Source: Linnemannia schmuckeri (lineage: Eukaryota; Mortierellomycota; Mortierellomycetes; Mortierellales; Mortierellaceae). From it: DNA of 64,000 bases. The notes beneath the pieces are model-generated. The model did no database searches and was not told the origin of the DNA. It worked only from the letters and a program-made list of their open reading frames with translations. The stretch covers positions 1,302,001 to 1,366,000 of the forward strand of contig JANATG010000009.1 in NCBI GenBank assembly GCA_029449235.1, given 5' to 3'. This document shows positions 1 to 10,540 of the stretch, in pieces; the stretch's first letter is position 1, and each line of letters starts with the position of its first letter. Made by a program: the position numbers and the translations under genes.

Positions 1-1401
1 GCATAGTCAGCCTTGATCTTCTTCATCTCCCTTCCTGTTGACTCTGCGATAGCCTTCAAAAGAAGCGACTCGCCAATTCCCAACTCAAGTCCTTCATATT
101 CTGGGCACAACTATCAAAGACAAAAAATGAAAGTTAGATATTGGCTTAATATAGATACATTCAACGAGTCAAAAGAACGTAGCTTACCTTGTTAATGGAC
201 AGATAAATGACAGTGAGGAGGCTCTCTGGACTGAGCTTAATGACAGAGATGAGGAACTTGACAAGGTAATCCAGAATCTGAAGACGCTTGGTAGTATCCT
301 CGATCTGCTCGAATGTTTGGCACAGTGCGGCATATGGAACACTATTGCAATGGTTGTAAACGGTCATCTACTAGCCAGTGAACTCTGCCGTGTTTCATAA
401 ATGGGACGAATATTCCGCTTCGGAACAAATCCAGAACTTATTACACTTACGGCTCGCCCTTCTTCCAAGATGCGAATTCTGCGTCGCTGATCGATTTCGA
501 AAACATATCGGCCCTGTAGCAGAATAGGAATATAACTTAGTACGTCATGGACCGCAAAAAGATCTGTAAGTTACGATGATGTACGAATACGACGACCGCA
601 GTGGTAGTTACCATTTCGCGGCTGACTCCTTTTCCTGTTCAATTTCCTCCGCTTCGACCTTATCGTCGATTTCTTCCTCATCCTCTGCTGGCTTCTTGAT
701 CTCCTCTTCCTGATCCTTGACATCCTTGACATCCTTGACATTCTTGACATTCTTGACATCCTTGACATCCCTGGCATCGTTTGTTAATGACTCATGCTTG
801 GTGGCCACTAGTTCCTTGACTGCAATCGGTTGTGCCTTGGGTTTCTTGGGTGAGGTGGGATCCAGCTTGAGTCGCTTTGTTGTTGCTGTAAGTTCCTCAT
901 CTCTGTGTTCCTGTGTCGACGAATGCTCCTCAACTGTTTCCATTTTCCCCTCGACAGCAGCATCTCCTTCTTCGTCTTCAGACTCGATGACTCTGCGGTG
1001 CCTCTTCTTGACGCTCACATTTGCTACAAGGTGACAAACATTATTTAGTTGGAGAAATAATGCATATGATATATTTTGCCACCAATTTTCAGCGTTTTGA
1101 CCGCAAGGTTCCAAGGCTTACCCGTCTTGTTATCTTCACCCATAGCAGTATCCTCGGTAGTTTCGGTCTTGATGCTATTGGAGGCTTTGACGGCTGACCG
1201 AGTCTCCACTGGCTTTTCCTTCCTTTCCGAGTCCTTTGCGCCATTGGAACTTGACGCCACCAAAGGAGCCTTGGGGCCGAATGAGCTAGTATTTTTTTGC
1301 AGGTGTGAAATGATTAGGACGCACACAAGGAAGACGAAAAGGTATGACTGGAGATTTAAGTGTTGTAGGGAGACGTACAGTTTACTTTGGCGAAGGGACA
1401 T
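1..1401 (-). CDS. CDC9/LIG1: DNA ligase I, N-terminal part (cut by window edge)
   Basis: ATP-dependent DNA ligase that seals nicks between Okazaki fragments and in excision repair, in the nucleus. Exons on the minus strand: 1401-1379, 1285-1122, 1023-612, 513-451, 341-188, 110-1; all junctions are GT-AG and keep frame. Only about 308 N-terminal residues are in the window; the catalytic domain lies beyond base 1. The protein opens with MSLRQSKLSFGPK, which fits a PCNA-interacting (PIP) box. A disordered acidic/basic region follows, containing a run of VKD/VKN triplets. Then comes the ligase N-terminal domain: VPYAALCQTFEQIEDTTKR, then LLTVIYLSINK and EGLELGIGESLLLKAIAEST, which match the DNA-binding domain of ligase I closely. 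Divergent from the RMND1-family gene (538 bp between start codons). Identification is firm; the exact start is supported by the PIP box and ATG. Confidence 0.93.
713..775. repeat. 9-bp tandem repeat inside ligase coding exon
   Basis: About seven copies of a 9-bp unit (ATCCTTGAC and near variants on the plus strand). On the coding strand it gives repeated Asp/Asn-Val-Lys triplets in the disordered N-terminal region of DNA ligase I. A length-variable microsatellite-like stretch that stays in frame because the unit is a multiple of three. Confidence 0.9.
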
Positions 1402-1939
1402 TGTTGTTGATCCGACTTGTGGGTGATGTTCAAGACGGAATTGAATGAACGCGTTCCTTTTAAAAACGAAAGACAAAACACCGTTTGCCACTTTTTTTAT
1501 TCTTCAGAATGCGACCAGCCCCTTAATAGCTTTGATTCCAACCTGTGCGATTCGTGCCCCTGTATTCCTGTGTCTCTATCTGAAGTAAGGAGGAATAGTG
1601 AACTATATATGTTACGATCACATGGGATCATCGTTTCCGCACAAAGAGAGGATAAGAGGAAGTTGTTGATTGTCAGAAAGAGGGTGTGCTGTGGTTATAG
1701 GCTTGTTGGTGGCAACGGTACCATGTCTGCCTCTTCGTTGGTACAGATGCTTATTTGTGTGCCACAAACACAAAAGACGCAATCGTGCACGGTCACGGAG
1801 TCTTTGCTTATGATCTCATTTTTTTCTTTTTTCTTTTTTTCTTTTTTTACCTCACAAAGAAAAAGATTTTTCTCAGTTCTCACACCTCTTATTTCCACCT
1901 TCACACCCTTTTCTTTCTCACTCACGTTCATATTCAACC
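1402..1939. promoter_or_regulatory. Divergent intergenic region LIG1 / RMND1-family gene
   Basis: No gene seen. It must hold both promoters. A long T/C-rich tract (about 1816-1860) sits roughly 80-120 bp before the plus-strand start codon, as is common upstream of genes in this window. No TATA box or known operator recognised. Confidence 0.5.
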
Positions 1940-4386
1940 ATGGCTCGCAAAAATAACGGTTACCAAACCCTCGCCGACGCCGCAGACCCTGTTCAGCCAA
2001 CCACTGAGCAGCACCCACCAGCACCTGGACAACTCACAAAGAGCTCAAGTCAAAGCAGCATCACTAACACCCAGTCTGGCGGAATTACCACCGGAAGTGC
2101 TGGTGTCCCTCCAAAGATCATCAACCCAACTAAGCAGGCATTCACCCAATCCCACCAACTCCAGTCACCCATTCACTCCCAGATCCCTGGCTCAGCCAAC
2201 ATCACCGCCAAAACAAACACTGCCGCCGCCGCTGCTGCTGCCTCTGGCTCTGGAAGCAGTTCTGCCGCTGGAACGAGTGCCGCGGGTACTGCTGGACGAC
2301 CCACTGCACTTACGACCGCCCACAATCTGCCTACTGCTGGAAACGTCGCCGGAGGTGCAACAAATGCCGCTGTCAACCAGCGAGGAAAGGTCAAGCAACC
2401 CATGAGAACCACCAAGACGAGTCAAAAGCTGACTCTCTTCCCAGAGGAGAAGGATGTGCCTATTTTGGAGGACGAGTATGCCTTTGATGACACTACTTAC
2501 AACCAGATCGGGCAACTGTCTTCTAGCATGTAAGTTGACATCAATCACTTTGTTTACTAGTGGTTTTTGTATCTATTTGTCTGTTGGCAGATCACTTGTA
2601 ACTAGGCAATGCTTAGAGAGCATGGATGCAATTGTTGTTAGTTGAGATCCCATTTGTGGTACTGATTGTTTTCATTCTTGCACTCTTTCCTTTGTTCAAA
2701 AATGTCTGTGTGGTCCAAATAACGCGAATATGGAAAAACGTGCTCGCATTGATTCGTCCCCGACTCTAGTGCAAGAAACGATGCCCATCGTATGAGTAAA
2801 CTCGACAGACAGCAGTTGCCTCGAGTGATTGCGTACTGCACAGCCTCATCCTACCGCATGGACGATCTCTTCAACTACCTCCAGTCCAGAAAGTTGACAA
2901 ATGGAGCAGCCCCTAAGCGCTTTGATGAATGGTACGTCTTGCAGCTTCGCCCTCTCACACGACAGCAGACAAGATAGACTTGTCCTTTTTTATGTTCAAT
3001 CCACACGGATCTTTACTTTTTTGTGGTGTGGTTAAGTCTCTTTGAATTCTCATTCTAAGTTGACTTGTGATACATTCATTCATTGCTAACAATAAGCTTC
3101 CCTCTTCTCTCCGATTCAATCGTAAAATAGTATTTACACTCCTTTCTCGTATACAATAACCTCAAAACCCCCCTCAACGGCCGATCTCTTGGGTCTGGAT
3201 GAGTCGGCAACAAATGGATCAGGACTGCTGCAGCACCAATTGAAAGAGTCGATTCCAGAGGTTCTCTACTTCGACTATGGCGTTGTTGTGATCTGGGGAA
3301 TGTCAGAGCAGGAGGAAGCGCGACTTTTGCAGGAGCTGGCCAGATTCGAAGAGGAAAAACTTGGTGAGTATCTCGTCAGTTGAGAACTCAGTTAAGCCAT
3401 GCTGACGGCAAAGTGTTTTTGCTAATATCGTCATCACACTGTACCTTTTTACAACTACCTAGACGAAGAGGATGTCGAGACCGAGGAGTTTTCATACCAT
3501 TACAATTCGCAATATCAGCCAAGGTATGATGTCTCCAAGTGAACCTTTTCGACTTTTTTTTGCGAGAACAAACGCCGATTGGAGTCTTGAGACAAGAACT
3601 GACATCTTTTCCATGTTACTCTTTATTTTCTCACTCCCAGGATTTACAACGATGTTATCACGCTGAAGAGTGCCGGAAACTATATGGTCAAGCTGACCAT
3701 TTCTCACGCCATCGCTCAGTCTGTCAAGATGACGCTTTTTGAGGGATTGATTGAGAATACCATTAATGCCACCAAGAACATCCCTCAGACCATGGCCGAG
3801 ACGGGCAAGGTCCCCATGTCCAGGTACAAACGAATCCATGCACGATGATGGCAAACGATATATTTATGAACCTTACCACAATGACACTGTCGGACACAGT
3901 TAGGTGTTAACGTTCCCGTTTTCTTCTCCTTTTCCCGTTCATAGAACTGCGATTACGAAAAAGATTGGACAGCTTTTCATCATGCGCATCAACGTTAACT
4001 TGGTCAGTAATATTTTGGACACCCCGGAGATTTTCTGGTCAGAACCCTCGTTCCAGCCATTGTACTCGGCCATCAGAGGTATGCAGTCAAGGAGCAGTTG
4101 AAGGAATAATACATGTAATTGCGTGTATACATGGCAGAATTTAACTTTTTTTTCCACGCCACTGTGTCGAATAGGTTATCTGGAGATTGGACAGCGTGTT
4201 GAGCTTTTGAACCAGCGCACGTCTGTGATCAGTGACTTGCTGGATATGCTGAAGGAGCATCTGACGTCGTCGCATGGCGAGCAGCTGGAGTGGATTGTTA
4301 TTGTCCTCATTTTCTTTGAGATTGTCATTGGAGTGATTACTATCTGCCTGGATGCCTTCAGTTACAGTCGTGGCGGCGGACACTAG
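1940..4386 (+). CDS. RMND1/Sif2 family (DUF155) membrane protein, Rmd1-like
   Basis: Member of the DUF155 family that includes yeast Rmd1, Rmd8 and mitochondrial RMND1; the biochemical role is not settled. Exons 1940-2529, 2797-2931, 3131-3363, 3463-3523, 3641-3823, 3945-4078, 4175-4386 give 515 residues. Residues 1-150 are Ala/Ser/Thr-rich and probably disordered, including an Ala run coded by GCC/GCT repeats. The conserved part starts at SQKLTLFPEE, then LPRVIAYCTASSYRMDDL, VLYFDYGVVVIWGM, then a helical region (YMVKLTISHAIAQSVKMTLF; IGQRVELLNQRTSVISDLLD). It ends with one hydrophobic helix, WIVIVLIFFEIVIGVITICL, as in the family. The fungal Rmd1/Rmd8 proteins share this layout. I cannot say which paralog it is. 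An AATAAA lies at 4435. Confidence 0.9.
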
Positions 4387-4584
4387 AGAAGGAAAAGTTA
4401 TAGTGTACCTCAACCCGACGCATAGATATTTCACAATAAAGAATGCAAACGAGGAGTGACTTCACAAAATTTGATTTTTTGGCGTGCCTTGAAGGGAGAA
4501 AAAAGATCAAGCACACCTCGCTCACACTCTTGCCACCATCAAAAAACCCTTCTCTCGTTTATTAATCTCTCAAGCTCCCGGACA

Positions 4585-7500
4585 ATGGCACCAAACGACG
4601 ATGGAGCAGGTACATGAAACTGGATCTCAAAACAACAGGAATCACAACAGACGATAACAGACTCTTGCAGACTCACCCAGTCTTTGCCACCATTTACTCA
4701 TCATTCCACGAAAAACAATAATAGACCTGGCACAAAAATACAAGGATAAAGTGCAAGCAAGGAAGCGAGGAGCAGGGTAAAAACTTGAATCAAAAAAGCG
4801 CGCGTCAGTCTGTCTTATCTACCCTTCATGGATGCAACCATGGAACATCTCAATAACGAAGCGTCTCGCGACAACATCTCTCGATTTCCTTGTTTCCTAA
4901 TCGGTGCCGTATATTTCTCTTAACATCCTGTAGAACTCATCAGCCCAAGTTTCGAGGATTCTCATTAGGAAAGTCGTCCAACTCCAGCAATGACGCTGCC
5001 GCCTCTATTCCTGCTGCCGCTGCCGCTGCTGTCACAGATAACGAAGATAAAACCGAAAACGCCGCCAATACCGATGTTATCAACACCAGCAGGAGCAGGA
5101 GGAGTAGCAGGAGCATGAAAAATAGCGCATCACACACATCAACAACAACAGCAACAGCAACATCAGAAAACGTAGTGGAGACCAGGAAGGAGACTACAAC
5201 CGTACAAAGAGACATCAAGCAGTCGTTCGTAAAGTCTACACCCGCCAATGGAGGTGCTCTCGGACTCACAGAACGATATCAGGAACGAATGAGGACTCGA
5301 ATCAGAGGAGCAGGGTATGTCCCACAAAGTGATTTTCGATCCCCTTTGCAACACGAGAACACAAGTATTTCGTGTGGCTAATTGTTTACTACTATATGAA
5401 CATACTGCTGTTGGTAACTTAGTGCGCACAAGTCAGATTTTAAAGGTTTCACGCTAAAGGACATCAAGAGCGGCAAACCAGCGGTAGAGCAGGCAGAGCA
5501 GGCGGACCAAGCGGACCAAGTGGACCAAGCAGAGCGGTCAGGGAGGCGGACGACAGCTGTTGGTATGGATACAAAATCTGCTGCTGCATCGGCTGACAAG
5601 GGATTACGGAGGACAAAGTCGACACCAGGATCATCGAATACGACTCCACTCCCAAGCACTGCCGACCCTCGACGATCTACAGCAGGCTCTCAGGAGTCGA
5701 CCCTTAGTCTTAAAGACATGCTCGCCCAACCATCGACAACTATTCCTATTTCATCAAACAGCCGGATGACACGAGCCGCGAGCCGATACACTGGTATGCC
5801 ACGCTTTTTTTTGTGCATGTGCGTTGTAGGATAGCACTTTGATTGCTGAAAATTGCAAAGATGTTAACCTCTTTATAATTTTTATTTGAATTTTAGGGCA
5901 ATCGCCGAGTTTCAAGCTCGCATGGGGAAAAACACTAGTCGTTTCAGAGACGAGGAGACAGGAGGCAGCTCAGGCACGAGAAAATGGAATGGCAACACCA
6001 GCAGCGATAGCACCAAGGGCAGTGACAACACCAGCAACACAAGCGCCAGTGGAGGACAACAATGCAGTGGACGGCCTCGATGGCTTCGACGATTTTGGTG
6101 ACGATGGTATGCCTCCTACTTTGGCACGGGACACACCAGCTCCAGAATCTGAACGAGTACGAGAGGATTTTCCGGCTAAGAGGAAGTCATCCAGCATCAT
6201 CACACCCGAGACCACCTCAACCGCTACTGACACTACAACCGCCACTCGCAAACCCAGTCTTGCTCTCACTAAGCGGAGGCGACTCATTCAGGAGGAAGCT
6301 GATGAAAACGAGGAGCCGCTGCTGTCAATTGAGGGTCTTCCCATGGCAGCCATGGCAACACCAAAGGACTCGGTTTACGGGCGAACGACGAAACCAACGA
6401 TCACTACGAAAGAAAGCATGCGTGACCAGTCGACAAAGGAATCCGTCACTGCCACCAAAGTTTTTAAGGCACCAACGGACATTATTTCCAGAGACACTTC
6501 GACCAAAAAGTCAGGACAGACAGACGGAAAGAAGTCCAAGTCGACAAGCTCTTCAACAACCAAGCCAACCAGGACGACGCAGGAATCGACGAAGCAGAAG
6601 TCCACTATTCCGCTGAAGCAGACGACATTAATGCAGCTGAACGGCAGTTCGAGTAAGAAGGACGTTGAGGATAGATCGACATCGTTGGCAGCTCGAAGTC
6701 GTGGCGTGGCGGACGATGATTCTGAGGATGATCGTGTATTCGAGAAGAAACTCCAGAAACAAATGTCAAAGGCAACAAGTCGAAAGAGTTCATCCAGAGC
6801 GACAGCTGCCAGGAAAAGAAAGGGACCTTCTAGCGACACTGTTAAGAACTATCAGCAACTTCAGATCAATTGTCTAAAGTTCTTCGGTCCTGCTGCGGCT
6901 ATTGCAAAGCCGGCGACTGTCAAGAACAAGGCGATTGGCAAGAAACTGTCCGACGGAGTCGACGACGAAGAGGCAGTAGTCCAAGGGAAGAGGTCTGTCC
7001 AGAGCATTCTGCACATTGAGAGGGCGCCCCTGAGTGAGATGGATGTGATTGCTGATGCTGTCCGCGATGTTGTCGACGATTACATGTAAGTCTTTGGCTG
7101 GTATATATCGTTTTTACCACCTTTTTTCGCTTGAAGACTTGTAACTTATACACGCGCTTGTTCATTCCTAATTAGTGATTCGGTCGAGGATCAGACTATG
7201 ATGAAAGACCTGCGTACTCTGAGGTCAGAATTGGAGACTCGTCTTATCGAGCAGGTAAAACAGTTGTATTTGAGAACGCCGTTATTCTCTACGCGTTAGT
7301 AGTTGGACGTGTTATTGATAGCCAATATCGTTTTTCTACATTTTTAGGTTGACATGCTGGACGATCACTCATTGCTGCGGGCGTCGGTCAAAAAAGCGGC
7401 GGCGGTAAAGAAAGAACTCCGAGTGCAGCTTTTAGAGACTCAGAGGCGGCGACAAAAGACGCGACAGGAGTTGGCGAAGGTTCGAGCTGATTTTGAGCGG

Positions 7501-7943
7501 GAGGAACGGGTTCGGCATCGTTTGGAGGAGACGCACAAATTTTTGACTGACCTTGAGTCTTTGCGGGACGAGGTCGTAGGATCGGACGGCGAGGGCAGTG
7601 GGGATGATGATTCAGGGGGAAAGACCGGTAGCTCACCTCATGATAATGTCAAGGTAATGAGTCTATTTCTACTCTTGCTGGTTATCTCAAGCTCGTGTGA
7701 ATTTGCTGTTCCCTTATTAACTCATATTCTCCATGGCGCAACTAGACTGGATTGCATAGCTATATTGCGACAGTGGGAGCACGATCTGGTGGGGCTGGAG
7801 CGCAAGATGGCACGGATACCCGACCTGGAATGCTGGGAGCCCTAGTAGAATTTAATCGGCTGCTGGAGACGATGGTCAAGAATACGCCGACCAAGTCCAT
7901 TGTCTCTGGGTCTGATAGTGACAGCAGCGATTATGAATTGTAA
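4585..7943 (+). CDS. Inner kinetochore subunit, Ame1/CENP-U-like
   Basis: Likely COMA/CCAN subunit linking centromeric chromatin to the Mis12/Mtw1 complex. Exons 4585-4609, 4725-4776, 4934-5314, 5423-5793, 5897-7085, 7176-7254, 7348-7627, 7774-7943 give 848 residues in a closed frame. The long middle is disordered (Ser/Thr/Lys-rich). The C-terminal third is a coiled coil: LSEMDVIADAVRDVVDDYM, LRSELETRLIEQVDMLDDHS, QLLETQRRRQKTRQELAKV, ending with GMLGALVEFNRLLETMVKN. This order (short domain start, long coil, then a Gly-Leu-Leu-type helix) resembles Ame1 and fungal relatives. Two copies of an Arg-Gly-Ala-Gly motif occur near the N-terminus (KRGAGTHQPKFRGFSL and RIRGAGAHKSDFKGFTL); yeast Ame1 has a similar basic Arg-Gly motif in its Mtw1-binding N-terminus. 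Assignment rests on remembered family patterns, so it is moderate. The last intron has an alternative splice choice (see findings). Confidence 0.62.
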
Positions 7944-8159
7944 GCAGGGTGGAGGAACCTCCATAGAAACGCCGTTACAGATTCTCCAAGCATACCATTA
8001 TTGTACTTGTATTTCTAGTGCTTTTTTATTTCGCACAATTTTTCATTAAGTTGACAAGAGGCGCTCAATGCCGGGGTATGTTCATGATTACGTGTGTTAA
8101 TGGGGTATGTGGCTTCTTTTGGATATCAGAATGAAGTGACGGGCTTGGCACGAGGGTGT

Positions 8160-8772
8160 TTAGTACTTTCCGCCGATGACAGCTCTGCAGCCGTAGGTAC
8201 TCCTTCCGACGGGGCAGTCCTCCTTTGTCTGACAGCAGCGCATACAGAATAACGAGCCATCTATTGCAATGAAGAAATGCAGAAAAGTGAAGGTCAGCAC
8301 CAATCGATAAGCAACTGAGCTTTAGCAGGTAAGCGGATAGAAAAAACAGGGGTGTCTTACTAGGCTCAACTAAATTAACAAAATACTTGTAATCAGCACA
8401 AGCAGCGCCCACAGGCGCATTAACATCATACTGCCCACCACCATCCTTTATTGAAAGATTATACGCCTGGGGGACCATCTTGCCGGTCACCTGAACCCAG
8501 TTCTGTTCCTTGTTTTCCTTAAAATACGCGGACTCAATGAACCCCTCGGGGAACAAGCGGGCTCCGGGGGCTTTGGACATGGGCTTTGTACAGAATGCGA
8601 CGGCTCGGTCTTCGTTGTCAGCAATGATGCCACCTTCCATTGGTGGGAGGAAGAAACAGAAGTTTTCGGCGGATTGGACTTGAGCGATTTGGCCGATGTT
8701 GCCCTTGCGGGCTTCGGTGGTCAGGAGGAAGGCCAGGGCGGAGAGGGCGAGGGATGCTATGAGCTTGGTCAT
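8160..8772 (-). CDS. Secreted cysteine-containing protein, paralog 1
   Basis: Exons 8772-8361 and 8260-8160 (100-nt GT-AG intron) give 170 residues. A signal peptide is clear (MTKLIASLALSALAFLLTTEA). The mature part shares with its two neighbours the pattern C-[FI]-F-L-P, G-G-x-I-A-x-x-E, A-F-C-x-K, V-Q-x-T-G, D-x-G-G-Q-Y-D, E-P, then C-x-R-x-C, D-C-P-V, S-T-Y-G-C and a V-x-G-G-x-Y end. Cysteines at 39, 61, 125, 143, 146, 147, 153, 162: two more than the six of the other copies (125 and 146 or 147). The intron falls just after the E-P of the last third, where the paralogs have none. The second exon restores the shared C-terminus exactly, which supports the splice. Function unknown; extracellular location inferred from the signal peptide. 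Convergent with the Ame1-like gene. Confidence 0.9.
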
Positions 8773-9901
8773 TTTTGAAGCGAGGAGTGTGTGTGTGTGT
8801 GGGAGGGGAATTTGAATGAGGTTGAAATAAAAAAATAACAAAACGAGTAGGGGTGTGCGTTGAGTTATATAAAAAAGTGGATGGCAAGAGATGGTGCGTT
8901 GTTTGTCGCTGTTGAGTAACATAACGGAATTGATTGTCGTTCTGTTTGTTAGCCTTTCTGCCTGCCTGTCTATCAGAGCATCCCAATTCCAAGTTTATAT
9001 AGATCAAATAGATAATATCGTTCACTCATTTGATGGATCGCGCTGGCTCAATCCAAGATGCTGCAACTGGAGTACTAGAAACTAGAATCGTAGAAGGGGG
9101 AATTTTCTTCTTTTCCTTTTTTATTTTTACTGTTTTCCTGTATGTATCGTGATGAATATCGGATGAGATCAAGTAAGGCATGACGCAAACATAACACGAC
9201 TAGGAACGCGTTTCTATTCGTAAGCAAAAAAAACGCTCGCTCATTATGAATAGAGCGCAAGGATGTTTTAGTTTGAGTGATAGCTAACAGGTGTGAGAAT
9301 GAGGAAACTAAATTAAGTTGGAGCTAGAAGGTTTGATGTCATCAATAGTGGAGGCGAAGCGGGGGCCAAGGGATAGGAGCCGAGAAAGGGGTGAGGGAAG
9401 GGGATAGAGAACGCTTGGATGGATTTACTAAATTGAGCTAAATGAGATTGGAATCAAAAAAAAAAAAAAAACTCGGACACCGTGCACAACCAATTGTTTT
9501 CTTGATCTCTCTCTCACCTTTTTCTATCTTCTGAAAATAAAATATACGAACTAGATAAATAAACGATAACACAAAAGGTATTTTCAGGCACCAGAGAGAG
9601 GAGAGAGAGAGAGGATCTAAACCGGGCTAAGAGACAACGGTGGCGGGACGGAAAAATAACGTAATTAGCAACCAGCTAGCATCAATATTTGGACTGCAGC
9701 TTTGTGTAGCAAACAATATATGCAAAAAACAAGTATTCTGTTTGCTATGATAGTTGTTTTTATTTGGATAGATAGAAAATATATATAAGAACCTCTTTTC
9801 CGTGCTGCTATTTGTGTGCTATTGTTGTATGGTAGGTAGATGCCTGGTATAGAATAGACCATCCATCCCACCTCTTGATCGCTCAATAGAAGGTTGTTTT
9901 T
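8773..9901. other. Intergenic region between secreted paralogs 1 and 2
   Basis: Apart from the TATA box at 8865 I see no gene, tRNA or mobile element. There is an A-run near 9456-9470 and a GA-rich stretch at 9590-9615. Confidence 0.6.
8865..8871 (-). promoter_or_regulatory. TATA box of secreted paralog 1
   Basis: TATATAA on the minus strand, about 95 bases before the ATG at 8772. The two paralogs have a TATA-like element at a similar distance, which makes a core-promoter role likely. Confidence 0.55.
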
Positions 9902-10417
9902 TTAGGAGTAATCACCACCAAGGACCTTCCTGCACCCGTAGGTGGACTTGTGGACGGGACAATCGGCCTTCCATTTGCAGACACGGAGACAGTAGATGTT
10001 CTCATCGGGCTCGACAAACTGGACAAAGTACCTGTAGCCGGCATAAGAAGCGCCTGGGGGTGCCTTGATATCGTACTGTCCACCTCTATCACTCCTGGAC
10101 AAGCCATACTTTCTCCGATCGATCCGCCCCGTAATCTGGACATAACCCTTTTGGGTGTTGCGGACCAAATGGAGTGACTTGACGAACCCCGTGGGGAGGA
10201 TCTTGGCCTGGGGGGCGGTGGGGATGCGCTTGTTGCAGAATGCGATAGCATCATCCTCGCTCTCAGCAATGTTGCCGCCGAACTTGCGGGGCAGGAAGAG
10301 ACAGTATTCGTTGGCAGAGATCAGGGCGCCGGTTTGGCCGGGGATACCAGCGGAGACGGTCGAGAGGGTGGCGGCAAGAGCGACCAGGGATGAAGCGAAA
10401 AGGGTCTTGAGCATCAT
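9902..10417 (-). CDS. Secreted cysteine-containing protein, paralog 2
   Basis: Single exon, 171 residues, ATG at 10417 (a second ATG follows at once). Signal peptide in residues 1 to about 23 (MMLKTLFASSLVALAATLST then VSA). Six cysteines at 39, 61, 143, 147, 153 and 162, exactly the spacing of paralog 1 without its two extra ones. The shared blocks are present: YCLFLPRKFGGNIAESE, AFCNK, GYVQITGRIDRRKYGLS, GGQYD, FVEPDENIYCLRVC, DCPVHKSTYGC, then a KVLGGDYS end. It is closer to paralog 3 (identical NTQKGYVQITGRIDR block) than to paralog 1. No known domain recognised. Small, secreted and cysteine-bearing fits a cell-surface or apoplastic effector-like protein, but nothing here shows a target. 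Confidence 0.92.
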   Translation of the reverse strand: MMLKTLFASSLVALAATLSTVSAGIPGQTGALISANEYCLFLPRKFGGNIAESEDDAIAFCNKRIPTAPQAKILPTGFVKSLHLVRNTQKGYVQITGRIDRRKYGLSRSDRGGQYDIKAPPGASYAGYRYFVQFVEPDENIYCLRVCKWKADCPVHKSTYGCRKVLGGDYS

Positions 10418-10530
10418 TTTTTTTTGTTGTGTTGTAGGTTGTGGAGGAAGAGTGTAGATATAGTGAGGATGAGAGAAAGATGAGTGAGAGAAGTTGAGTG
10501 AAGAATAAGAAAAAAAGTGGGGTTGGGGTG

Positions 10531-10540
10531 CCTTTTTATA
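10531..10540 (-). promoter_or_regulatory. TATA box of secreted paralog 2
   Basis: TATAAAAAGG on the minus strand, about 114 bases before the ATG at 10417; the region between is CT-rich on the coding strand. Confidence 0.6.

Noticed and set aside
7774..7845. Frame ending WEHDLVGLERKMARIPDLE as the main C-terminus of the Ame1-like protein
   Set aside because: The other frame restores the conserved final helix of the family; kept only as a possible isoform.
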